A stretch of DNA of 64,000 nt from positions 186,001 to 250,000 of the forward strand of contig NZ_LGTC01000001.1 in the NCBI RefSeq assembly GCF_001262605.1, in the 5' to 3' direction. The notes below the pieces were generated by a model, which was given only the letters and a program-made list of their open reading frames with translations, ran no database searches and was not told the origin of the DNA. Numbering within the stretch: position 1 is the first letter of the stretch; the number at the start of each line of letters is the position of its first letter. The position numbers and the translations under genes are program-made. The stretch is from Pseudobacteroides cellulosolvens ATCC 35603 = DSM 2933. Its GTDB lineage: Bacteria; Bacillota; Clostridia; Acetivibrionales; DSM-2933. Positions 19,201-27,900 of this stretch are shown in pieces.

Positions 19201-20785
19201 AATTAAAAGTATTGTAAACATGGAAAAAATAAGTATGAAGGATGCTTTTTATGAGCTGGGCGGTGACTCTATAAAAGCAATTCAACTTGCAGCTAAAATG
19301 AGTGATGCAGGATTTAAATTAAAGGTGAAAGATATTTTGTCTCATCCTGTGATTGAGGATATGGTATTATATGTAAAGTATAGACAAGAAATGTATATGA
19401 TCCAAAAGGAATGTAAAGGTCATATACAGCCTACGCCAATATCGGAATGGTTTTTTTCCCAGAGATTAAAGAATGTAAACCATTATAATCAATCTGTGGT
19501 GCTTGCACTAAAAGAAGAGCTTAGTGTTCAAATCCTTGAACAGGCTTTTCAAAAGGTTATCAGTGTACATGATTCTTTAAGGATCAATTATAATATCGAG
19601 GAGCGGCAATTATTTTATAATGAGTTCCATCTGGAAAAAACTCATACAATTGAGGTGCTGGACTTGTCTGGCTTGAACCGTTTTCAACAGAAAGCTGAGA
19701 TGATTAAAAAGGGCGGGGAATTAAAAGCGTGTTTTAATATAGAGAATGACATTCTTATAAAACTCTGTATCTTTAATCTGGGACCAAACGGGAAGAGGCT
19801 CTTGCTTACAGCTCATCATCTTGTTGTAGATGGGGTTTCATGGAGGATCATTATAGATGATTTGGCTTGGTTTTACAAGCAATTATTACATGGAAATGAT
19901 GTGAAAATTCCGTCAAAGACCAATTCAGTGCAAGACTGGGCAAGTGTATTGGCGGCTTCAGGTAAAAGTATGGTGAAGGAAGAGATAGACTTTTGGAACT
20001 CTGCCTTAAGGGACAACCGGAACTTTCCTATTGACTTTGATATGGGCGAGGATACTATCCAGTTTTGTCAAACTGTTGAAGAATGGCTTGATGAAAAGTA
20101 TACGACGGATTTATTATTTAATGCTGTCCAGACTTATAAAACCGAACCCTTTGATTTACTTATCGTTGCGTTGGCTCTGACTATCCGCGATTTTACGCAA
20201 AGTGACAATGTGACTATCGAATTGGAGGGACATGGAAGAGAAGAAGTGTTTGATCAAATTGATATCTCCAGAACCGTCGGGTGGTTTACAACTATATATC
20301 CTGTAAAACTGAAGGTTGATAATGAGCTTTCTGTCAGTATAAAGTCCATTAAGGAACAAATCCGAAAAATACCGAACAGAGGATTGGGGTTTGGGATACT
20401 AAAGTACCTGTCGGGAGAAATTGAAGATGAAAGAGGCAATTCAAGGATTCGCTTTAACTATATGGGGGATACGGTAATTTCCGGTGATAATGAATTGTTT
20501 TCGTTTTCATGGGATGATTCCGGAGACGAATGCAGCAAGATGAACAATATGACATGCTTAATAGACATTACTGCCATGATTATCGAAGGTAGAATGAAAA
20601 TAAATCTGGCTTACAGCATAAACAAGTTTAAACATGAAACAATAAAAGAGTTTATGGAAAGATATACAGGGTATCTAAAGGAAATTATCCGTTACTGTTG
20701 CGAAAAGGAAGAGAGTGAATTTACTTCATCTGATTTCGATACGTTAAACCTTTCGGAATTTGATCTTGATACTCTATTTAACTAA
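16283..20785 (+). CDS. NRPS module C-A(Asn)-PCP-E: N-acyl-D-Asn loading protein
   Basis: 1500 residues, start with AAGGGGAG upstream. Domains: condensation (1-~440, HHIISDG at 142), adenylation (~470-960, YTSGSTGKPKG at 607, core YGPTET), peptidyl carrier (LGGDS, phosphopantetheine Ser996) and epimerisation (~1045-1480, HHLVVDG at 1178, EGHGRE, NYMGD). Reading the specificity pocket by alignment to GrsA-A gives D-L-T-K-I-G-E-V-G-K, one conservative change from the known Asn code DLTKLGEVGK. A leading C domain on the first module suggests attachment of a fatty acyl group. Acyl-D-Asn made this way is the prodrug cap of colibactin, zwittermicin, amicoumacin and xenocoumacin pathways. The next gene encodes the matching peptidase-exporter. 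Confidence 0.93.
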   Translation: MKRELSENVKLYPLTHPQKRVWYIEKINSSTPLHNIGGIVRIKGKVRPDLLVEAINIFVKKNDGIRLCFVEKEGDVWQYVGEYKRNTIDIMDFCIYEDTEKELNLWMEMQACKIFDIYNDELYYFSLFKMGNDEYGVFARFHHIISDGWSVYLYLNRVCKHYMSLERGEEIGDENQSSYINYIFQEQQYLSSQKLKKYQEYWKQKFSVLPETFMHKSMQNTKGQRKSRILDSLRLQAIKEFCNFQHCSLNTFFIMIILLYIYKTTGEKDIVIGTPVLNRSGRKEKGIFGMFTSTMPFRIKLEGEYSCIQLLGEVGKELKNCYLNQKYPYDFLVQDLELRKKGYDGLFNISVNYYNTKMETQLNGMPTEIVEFYSGNQAYPLQVVIKEWSSDGLTVYLDYQTESYKEYQIEYMMQCIFTLVERVLAKPETILGNISCLTLDEVRKNIYEYNFTTSIYPKEKTIIQLFEEQVDRTPQNIAIEFGEQQLTFTELNQKSNQLARWLRDKGIGRNDIVGIISVHSIEAIVGVLGVLKAGGAYLPIDPECPAERMEYLLRDSQANVLFVHCNMSSIPDFQGEIVFLNDTNIFTGEGANLQAVNNTRDLAYIIYTSGSTGKPKGVMVEHQGVVNYIWWARMVYIKEDRDVFAMYSSLAFDLTVTSIFTPLISGNKMVVYYDDKSEFILDKIMRENKCSIIKLTPAHLSLLKDRDNKGSSVKRFIVGGEDLKVNLAEAIYQSFAGNIEIYNEYGPTETVVGCMVHRYESGKDTGISVPIGVPADNVQIYILDTYLNPVPTESIGEMYISGDGVARGYLNREDLTREKFIENPFVMGKKMYKTGDLARFLTNGKIEYAGRIDQQVKIKGYRIELGEIEKHLLQHESIQEAVVIDRENESGMKYLCAYLVVIEPVEESEIRKYLLKMLPEYMIPQNYCYLKDIPLTGNGKVNRALLPEPDRKIKTVTKYVGPANELEEKLLDTIKSIVNMEKISMKDAFYELGGDSIKAIQLAAKMSDAGFKLKVKDILSHPVIEDMVLYVKYRQEMYMIQKECKGHIQPTPISEWFFSQRLKNVNHYNQSVVLALKEELSVQILEQAFQKVISVHDSLRINYNIEERQLFYNEFHLEKTHTIEVLDLSGLNRFQQKAEMIKKGGELKACFNIENDILIKLCIFNLGPNGKRLLLTAHHLVVDGVSWRIIIDDLAWFYKQLLHGNDVKIPSKTNSVQDWASVLAASGKSMVKEEIDFWNSALRDNRNFPIDFDMGEDTIQFCQTVEEWLDEKYTTDLLFNAVQTYKTEPFDLLIVALALTIRDFTQSDNVTIELEGHGREEVFDQIDISRTVGWFTTIYPVKLKVDNELSVSIKSIKEQIRKIPNRGLGFGILKYLSGEIEDERGNSRIRFNYMGDTVISGDNELFSFSWDDSGDECSKMNNMTCLIDITAMIIEGRMKINLAYSINKFKHETIKEFMERYTGYLKEIIRYCCEKEESEFTSSDFDTLNLSEFDLDTLFN

Positions 20786-20861
20786 ACCAGAAAACACTTG
20801 TGTATTATTTAATTCCTTCAAAAAAAGTTTGCTAATGAAAATACTTTTGAGGAATTAAACC

Positions 20862-20889
20862 TTGAAAGCCCACCATATCGGTCTGGGTT
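20862..20889 (+). other. hairpin in the leader of the peptidase-exporter gene
   Basis: GAAAGCCCA pairs with TGGGTTTC (one bulge) across an 11-base loop, about 50 bases before the start of the next gene. There is no T-run. It could stabilise or process the long operon mRNA; this is a weak call. Confidence 0.3.
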
Positions 20890-20937
20890 TCATGGGTAAT
20901 CAACGCTATAATTATTTGTTTGATTGGGGAGTATGTT

Positions 20938-23900
20938 ATGGAAATATGTAAATTGAAAATTCTGATGTTTTTAGTCGGTTTGATATTAATGCTTCCGATT
21001 TACTCGGCAGCGGCAGAACAACAAGCGTTCCAGAATGAGAGTTTAAAATTAAAAGATTCTGAAATAAACCTGATAGAATCATACATTGATAAACAAATGA
21101 AATCAGGTAATATTCCGGGAATGTCAGTTGTAATAGTAAAGGGAGACAGTACTGTTTATGAAAAAGGGTTTGGGTATGCTGACACAAAGCTAAAGAAACC
21201 TATAACCAAAGATACACTATTCGAGCTTGGTTCAAACAGTAAAGCCTTCACAGCATTAGGGATATTGCAGCTTCAGAAAAAAGGATTGCTTCATCTTGAT
21301 GATCCGGTTGATAAATATCTTCCATGGTTACACATGAAATATCAAGGGAAAATAGCGAAATTGACAATAGAGCAGCTTCTTTACCATACCAGTGGAGTTC
21401 CGTTTAAAACTATCGGATATATTGATGCAGATGATGGGGAGAATGCTTTAGAAGCTGCAATCAAAAAACTGGTTGGTCAGGAACTGGATTTTAGGCCTGG
21501 AGAGCGTTTTTCATATGCTACAATAAATTATGATGTCTTGGGTTTGATAGTACAAAAGGTTTCAGGACAGCAATTTGAAGCATATATCAAGAATAATGTC
21601 ATAAAACTCCTTCGAATGGATAATACATACCTGTTCAGAAGCGAGGCTGCTTCTCACGAAATGGCGTTTGGATACAAGATAGGTTTTACAAGGGCACTAA
21701 GGTATGATGCACCGATGTACAGAGGGAATACTCCTGCCGGGTATTATATTACCAATGCTGAGGATTTAAGCAGGTGGCTGAAAGTTCAGCTGGGATATTT
21801 ACAACCAGAAGGGATGGATGACGGCATAATTCTTCAAAGCCATATTCCGAACAGGACTGTAGGTCCGTGTGCGGATGGTTCCTCCTATGCATTGGGATGG
21901 TTTGTTTTTCAAAGCGGAGAAGGCGATTTGTGGCATGGGGGAGAAAATCCCAATTATTCTTCATTTATTGCGTTTAGGCCAGGTGAAAATTTTGGAGTTG
22001 CTGTACTTGCCAATATGAATTCCAGCTATGCAAGAGATACGGGAAGAGGAATCGTTGATATTTTAATGGGCAAAGAACCCCCTACAACAGAATCGGATAT
22101 GTACAAGAATCTGGATAAAGTTGCTACTGCTGTAATATGTAGTGCAATTTTTATCATCATTCTGATATTGTGTTTGACAATAGTCGCTTTGATAGAGACT
22201 TTTAAAGGAGTACGGAGATATCAACGTTTTAGAATAAAGCATTTGTTGCACATTGTCACAGCAGTTACGAGTTTAAGTGTTTTTGGATACTGTTTGTATA
22301 TTGTCCCTGATATATTATATGGTGGGCTGCCATGGAAATTTGTGTGCGTATGGGCACCGGTCAGCTTGGTCATCGCTTTGATTCTTTTAGTAGCAGTTGT
22401 CCTGCTATTTTTTATATACCTCATTTTGACATCATTATTTCCTAAAGACAAAGACAAATCACTGTTTACTATTGCAGCATTAAGTATTGCCAGCGGTTTT
22501 GGCAATTCACTTGTCATTTTTACTGTAAATGAGGTGTTAAACAGGAGCAATGATGTTTTTGAAAGTGGCCTCTTCCTTTATTTTCTATTGGGAATGCTGC
22601 TTTATGTATATGGACAGCGCTTGGTCAGAACACGATTGATAACAATTACAAACGATCTGGTATATGCCAGAAGAATGGAGATTGTAAACCGGATTCTAGG
22701 AACGTCCTACCAAAAAATTGAGGAAATCGAAGATGGTAGAATACAGGCGGGTTTAAATAATGATACTGAGACTATAAGCGGTTTTGCAAATATTTTTATA
22801 ACTGGAATCACTAGCATGATTACATTGTTATGCTGTTTTATATATCTCGGTTTTATAAGTTTTTACGGATTATGCCTTTCTATAGCAGTGGCACTGATAG
22901 CCGCTTCGTTGTATTTTTTTGTTGGAAGGTCGGCAAATCGGTTATGGGAGAGCACGAGAGACATTCAAAATATATTTTTCAGTTTTATCAATCATATTAC
23001 CGCAGGATTTAAAGAGTTATCTCTGAACAGAGCAAAGAGAAGCGAGTTTAAGAACGACATGCTGTATAGCTGTGCTCTTTACAGGGACAAGCGTGTTCTG
23101 GCTGATATGAAGTTTGCTAATGTTTTTGTTATTGGAGAACTTTTATTTACGTTTGTGGTAGGAATTGTTGCATTCTTTTTCCCGATACTGTTCAAGGATA
23201 TCGGAAATTCTTCACTCAGGACTTATATCTTTGTGTATCTTTACATGACAGGACCTGTTCATGGAGTTTTGAATATAATTCCCAATTTAATCCAGATGAA
23301 GATAAGTTGGAAAAGAATTAATGAACTTATTGAGCAGATTTCTATTTATGAGCCTGATAAAAAAACACCGGATGAAATAACTGTCAACAAGGAAAATATC
23401 AAGTTGGAACTAAAAGGGGTAAAGTACAGCTATGGGGATGTGAATGGAGATACATTTTCAGTAGGACCTATAGATTTTGATTTCCATTCAGGTGAGATTA
23501 CTTTTATCACTGGGGGAAACGGAAGCGGCAAATCTACATTGGCAAAGCTGCTGACAGGCTTATATATTCCCCAACAAGGTGAGATCAGAATTAATGGATG
23601 CAAAGTCAATGCTCAGGGGTTGGGCCAGCGATACTCAGCAATATTCAGCGATTTTCACCTTTTTGATAAGCTCTACGGGCTTGATTATGCTAAAAAAGGT
23701 GAAGACATAGTCAAGTATCTCAGACTATTAAAAATGGAAGATAAGGTTGAAATACAGGATGGAATATTTAGTACGACCAGACTCTCTACAGGGCAGAGGA
23801 AAAGGCTTGCACTGTTGATCAGCTATCTGGAGGATAAACCCATATGTCTGTTTGATGAATGGGCTGCAGATCAGGATCCGGAATTCAGACGTTTTTTCTA

Positions 23901-24060
23901 CCAAGTATTACTGCAGGATATGAAAAAAAGGGGAAAATGTATTATTGCCATAACGCATGATGATAGATACTTTGATGTCGCAGATAAAGTTTTAAAGATG
24001 GAAACAGGAAGGATTGCAGAAAAAGAGATTCATCCTATTCTGGAATTAACTAATGCCTAA
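20938..24060 (+). CDS. ClbP/ZmaM-like D-Asn prodrug peptidase fused to a cyclic-peptide-type ABC exporter
   Basis: 1040 residues from the ATG at 20938 (GGGGAG upstream); the TTG at 20920 is less likely. A signal peptide (KILMFLVGLILMLPIYSAAA) leads to a class-C beta-lactamase-fold serine hydrolase with Ser99-x-x-Lys102 (ELGSNSKAF), Tyr193 (FSYATINYD) and HGGENPN at 333. These positions are close to ClbP Ser95, Lys98 and Tyr186. After several membrane helices (~385-550) comes an ABC half-exporter: permease helices, Walker A GGNGSGKST, signature LSTGQRKRLAL, Walker B ICLFDEW. ZmaM of zwittermicin has the same peptidase-exporter fusion. It probably exports the acyl-D-Asn-capped product and removes the cap outside the membrane. 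The substrate assignment rests on the Asn code of the gene before it. Confidence 0.88.
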   Translation: MEICKLKILMFLVGLILMLPIYSAAAEQQAFQNESLKLKDSEINLIESYIDKQMKSGNIPGMSVVIVKGDSTVYEKGFGYADTKLKKPITKDTLFELGSNSKAFTALGILQLQKKGLLHLDDPVDKYLPWLHMKYQGKIAKLTIEQLLYHTSGVPFKTIGYIDADDGENALEAAIKKLVGQELDFRPGERFSYATINYDVLGLIVQKVSGQQFEAYIKNNVIKLLRMDNTYLFRSEAASHEMAFGYKIGFTRALRYDAPMYRGNTPAGYYITNAEDLSRWLKVQLGYLQPEGMDDGIILQSHIPNRTVGPCADGSSYALGWFVFQSGEGDLWHGGENPNYSSFIAFRPGENFGVAVLANMNSSYARDTGRGIVDILMGKEPPTTESDMYKNLDKVATAVICSAIFIIILILCLTIVALIETFKGVRRYQRFRIKHLLHIVTAVTSLSVFGYCLYIVPDILYGGLPWKFVCVWAPVSLVIALILLVAVVLLFFIYLILTSLFPKDKDKSLFTIAALSIASGFGNSLVIFTVNEVLNRSNDVFESGLFLYFLLGMLLYVYGQRLVRTRLITITNDLVYARRMEIVNRILGTSYQKIEEIEDGRIQAGLNNDTETISGFANIFITGITSMITLLCCFIYLGFISFYGLCLSIAVALIAASLYFFVGRSANRLWESTRDIQNIFFSFINHITAGFKELSLNRAKRSEFKNDMLYSCALYRDKRVLADMKFANVFVIGELLFTFVVGIVAFFFPILFKDIGNSSLRTYIFVYLYMTGPVHGVLNIIPNLIQMKISWKRINELIEQISIYEPDKKTPDEITVNKENIKLELKGVKYSYGDVNGDTFSVGPIDFDFHSGEITFITGGNGSGKSTLAKLLTGLYIPQQGEIRINGCKVNAQGLGQRYSAIFSDFHLFDKLYGLDYAKKGEDIVKYLRLLKMEDKVEIQDGIFSTTRLSTGQRKRLALLISYLEDKPICLFDEWAADQDPEFRRFFYQVLLQDMKKRGKCIIAITHDDRYFDVADKVLKMETGRIAEKEIHPILELTNA

Positions 24061-24116
24061 GTATATATAAAATTACACTGATAGAAAGTAATTAATCAAT
24101 CAAGGTGGTCGATAGA

Positions 24117-24878
24117 GTGGAAAAGATAATGTTATTTTGTCTTCCTTATGCAGGTGGGTCGGCAATGGTGTATAACCGTTGGAAAGATCATTTGAACAAT
24201 AAAATTAAGGTGATGCCGATTGAGTTGGCAGGTAGAGGAAAACGGTTTTGCGATCCTTTTTACAAATGTTTTGATGAAGCTGTAGTGGATGTTTTCAATC
24301 AGGTGAAAATGGTGTTGACCGATTCTCCCTATGCTTTTTTTGGACATAGCATGGGAAGTCTTCTTGTGTATGAAACAATAAAAAAAATTAAGGATGCAGG
24401 TTTGAACTTGCCGCAGCATGTATTTTTCTCGGGACGCTATCCTCCTCATATTATCAAGCGGGAAAAGATTCTTCACACAATGTCAACAGCCAATTTTATT
24501 GAAGAAATTAATAGGTATGGAGGAATGCCTAAAGAGATTTATGAAAACAGGGAAATGTTGTCTGTGTTTCTTCCAATCCTTAGAGCTGATTATACTATTT
24601 TGGAGCAGTATGAATTCAGAGATGCATGCTGTCAATTTGATTATGATATTACTGTATTTACAGGGCTTGAAGATAAGGATGTTACATTAAAAGATTTGGA
24701 AGAGTGGAAAAAGCATGCTCTGAGGGAGTGTACAGTTTATTCTTTCAAAGGCGGACATTTTTTCATCAACAGCGAAACCAAAAATCTGGTTCAAATTGTG
24801 AATAAAACGCTTTTAAAATGTTATGAATCAAGTGATGAACTGGATATCGAAAGGCTATTTGAAATACTTTGTGAATAA
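24117..24878 (+). CDS. type II thioesterase
   Basis: About 253 residues, alpha/beta hydrolase. The GTG at 24117 is chosen because AAGGTGG lies 8 bases upstream. It starts FCLPYAGGSAMVYNRW, has the nucleophile elbow GHSMG near residue 78, an acidic turn GLEDKDV and a C-terminal GGHFFIN His. Such enzymes remove wrong or stalled acyl groups from carrier proteins. Its place between two NRPS genes fits this editing role; no integrated type I thioesterase was found in the cluster. Confidence 0.88.
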   Translation: MEKIMLFCLPYAGGSAMVYNRWKDHLNNKIKVMPIELAGRGKRFCDPFYKCFDEAVVDVFNQVKMVLTDSPYAFFGHSMGSLLVYETIKKIKDAGLNLPQHVFFSGRYPPHIIKREKILHTMSTANFIEEINRYGGMPKEIYENREMLSVFLPILRADYTILEQYEFRDACCQFDYDITVFTGLEDKDVTLKDLEEWKKHALRECTVYSFKGGHFFINSETKNLVQIVNKTLLKCYESSDELDIERLFEILCE

Positions 24879-24901
24879 ATAAAACATGGGGGGGTAAATT
24901 T

Positions 24902-27900
24902 ATGAGTACATCTAAAAAGCTGGATAAACAGAATGTTGAGGATATACTTGCTCTTACACCGGTCCAGGAAGGAATGCTGTTTCATTACTTAAGCAATCCT
25001 GAGAGTGAGTTGTATTTTGAACAGATGAGTTTTGGCCTTTTGGGAGAAATTGAAATTAATTTATTCAAGAAGGCATGGAGTTTTGTGGTGGAAACAAATG
25101 AAATGCTGCGTACGGTTTATCGCTGGGAAGGGATTGAAATGCCTGTACAGGTAGTGTTGAAAAAGCAGGAGCTTTTGATCAGGGAATATGACGTTTCCTC
25201 TGCCAGTGAAGAAAAAAGGCAGGAATTATTGGATGAAATCCGGATAAAGGATAGAAAAGAAAGGGTTGATATAAGCACAGAGCCTTTCAGAATTACCATT
25301 TGCAAGGTGGATAAAAACATTTATGAAATGATAGTAAGCAGTTATCATATTATATATGACGGATGGAGCAACGGAATTCTATTAAAGGAGTTTCTAAAAG
25401 CATATAATGAATTGTATTTTGGTTTACAGCCGCAAAAACAGGTAAAGACAAGGTATAAGGAATATATAAAGTGGTATGGAAAACAGGACAAAGAAGAAAG
25501 AGCAAAGTACTGGAAACGTTATCTCGAGGGTTTCCAAAGTAAAACCATACTTCCTGTAGACCGCAAAAAGCTGGACAAAACTGTTATAGCACAAAACTAT
25601 ACCAAGGTAATTAATAAAACATTATCCGATAAGGTCAAAAGTTTTGCAAAAAGCCAGGGTATAACTTTAGCGTCGCTGCTATATTGTGCATGGGGAATAT
25701 TGCTTAAAAAATATAATGATTCATACGATGTTGTATTTGGGACAACAGTATCGGGCAGAACACCTGAGGTCAAAGGGATAGGAGATATTGTTGGTTTATT
25801 TATCAATACACCTCCTATTAGAATTCAATCGAGCCCCAATGAAGCTGTTTCAAACCTCATCTCAAAAGTGGATACAATGCTGAGGGAACGGGATGATTTT
25901 GAATACACTCCGCTCACAGAGATTAAACCATTACTTGAGATTGACAGTATGGAAGAACTTTTCGATTCCATTGTAGTCATAGAAAACTACCCTCTTGACA
26001 GTTCCTATAATGAAAACGACAGCAAAATAAAAATCAGGTTAAACTCTATATTTGAAATGACAAATTATGATTTGACCTTTGTAATATCTACTTTTGACAA
26101 TATAGGAATCAGAATCATTTATGATGCAAAAATATTTGATCATGAAACAATGGAAAGACTGTCGGATCAGTATATTAAGATTTTGAAAGAGATGCTTGAA
26201 AAGCCTTGGCAGAGCATTAGTGAAATAGATATTTTGACTGAAGCTGATAAACAGCAAATTCTCTTTGATTTTAACAACACCGGAGCCCTCTATAACATAG
26301 ACAAAACGATGCATGAATTGTTTGAGGAACAGGTCATCAATTCACCTGATCGTATTGCAGCTGTTTTTGAAAATCAATCCATTACTTACAGCGAGTTGAA
26401 TGAAAAGTCCAACCAGTTGGCTAGATTGCTTCAGAAAAAGGGTGTCAAAAATGAAACTATTGTAGGAGTTATGGTTGAGCCTTCGCTGGATATGATTATA
26501 AGCGTTTTAGCAGTATTGAAGGCAGGGGGTGCTTATTTACCCATAGACCTGCATGTTCCTGCAGATAGAATTACTTATATTCTGGAGGATTCAGGTGCAA
26601 AGGTTTTGATAACTACCAGTCATGCCGTACAGAATATTCATTATACGACTCTCCAGAATTTTGAGTCCAAAGACGGCAGTAACATTGTTGTGACCAGTCC
26701 CAGGAGCCACATTCAGGAATTTGATGCACTGCCTGTGCCTGACAGGTCACTGATTGATATCGGCAGTTATAAGGGTAAAATCGGCATGGCGAGTGTAAAT
26801 AATTGTATTTCTCTGCAGACTACCAGAGGATGTCCATATAAATGTTTATACTGTCACAAGGTTTGGTCCAAGCACCATGTTCGGAGATCGGCTGAAAATA
26901 TATATGAAGAAATAGAATATTATTATAAAAACGGGGTTAGAAACTTTGCTGTTATAGATGACTGTTTCAATCTAGATATGAAAAATAGTGCGGAACTATT
27001 CAAGCTGATTGTGAAGAATGATCTTAAGATACAGATTTTCTTTCCCAATGGCTTGCGGGGAGATATCCTGACGCCGGAATACATAGATTTGATGGTTGAA
27101 GCCGGTACGAGAGGAATAAACTTATCGCTTGAAACAGCCTCTCCAAGGCTTCAGCAGTTGCTTATGAAAAACCTTGACCTTGATAAATTCAAAAATGTAG
27201 TTGATTATATTGCAACAAAACATTCAAATATTATTTTGGAAATGGCCACCATGCATGGTTTTCCTACCGAGACAGAGGAAGAGGCTATGATGACGCTGAA
27301 CTTCATCAAGGATATCAAATGGCTTCATTTTCCTTATGTCCATATTTTGAAAATATTCCCCAACACTGAGATGGAGGCTTTTGCTCTGGAAAACGGGATC
27401 TCAAAGGCCGACATATTAAAGTCTAAAGACAGAGCGTTTCATGAACTGCCCGAAACACTTCCCTTTCCAAAGAGTTTTACCCGAAGATACCAGGCCAGTT
27501 TTATGAATGAATACTTCCTGTCCAAGGAACGTCTAAAGCATGTTCTTCCTGTGCAAATGCGGATTCTTGACGAAGGGGCACTTATACAAAAATATAATGC
27601 ATATTTACCGGTTGAAATCAATAGTATTGCGGATATTATAAAATTTACAGAATTGAATGACTTTATTCTGCCTGAAGATTGCAGAGAAACAATTGAGATT
27701 CCGTATTCGGTTTTTGATAAGCCAAAGCAAGAAAGAAAAGAAATTATCGGAGCTAAGAAAATTATGTTTTTGGACTTATCGCAGCATTTCAGTTCAAGTA
27801 ATATGCTTTATAAGGTTGCTGAACAACCCATAGGACAGATTTATCTGTTAACTTATTTAAAAAAGATATTTGGAGAAAAGATTGACGGCAGAATATATAA

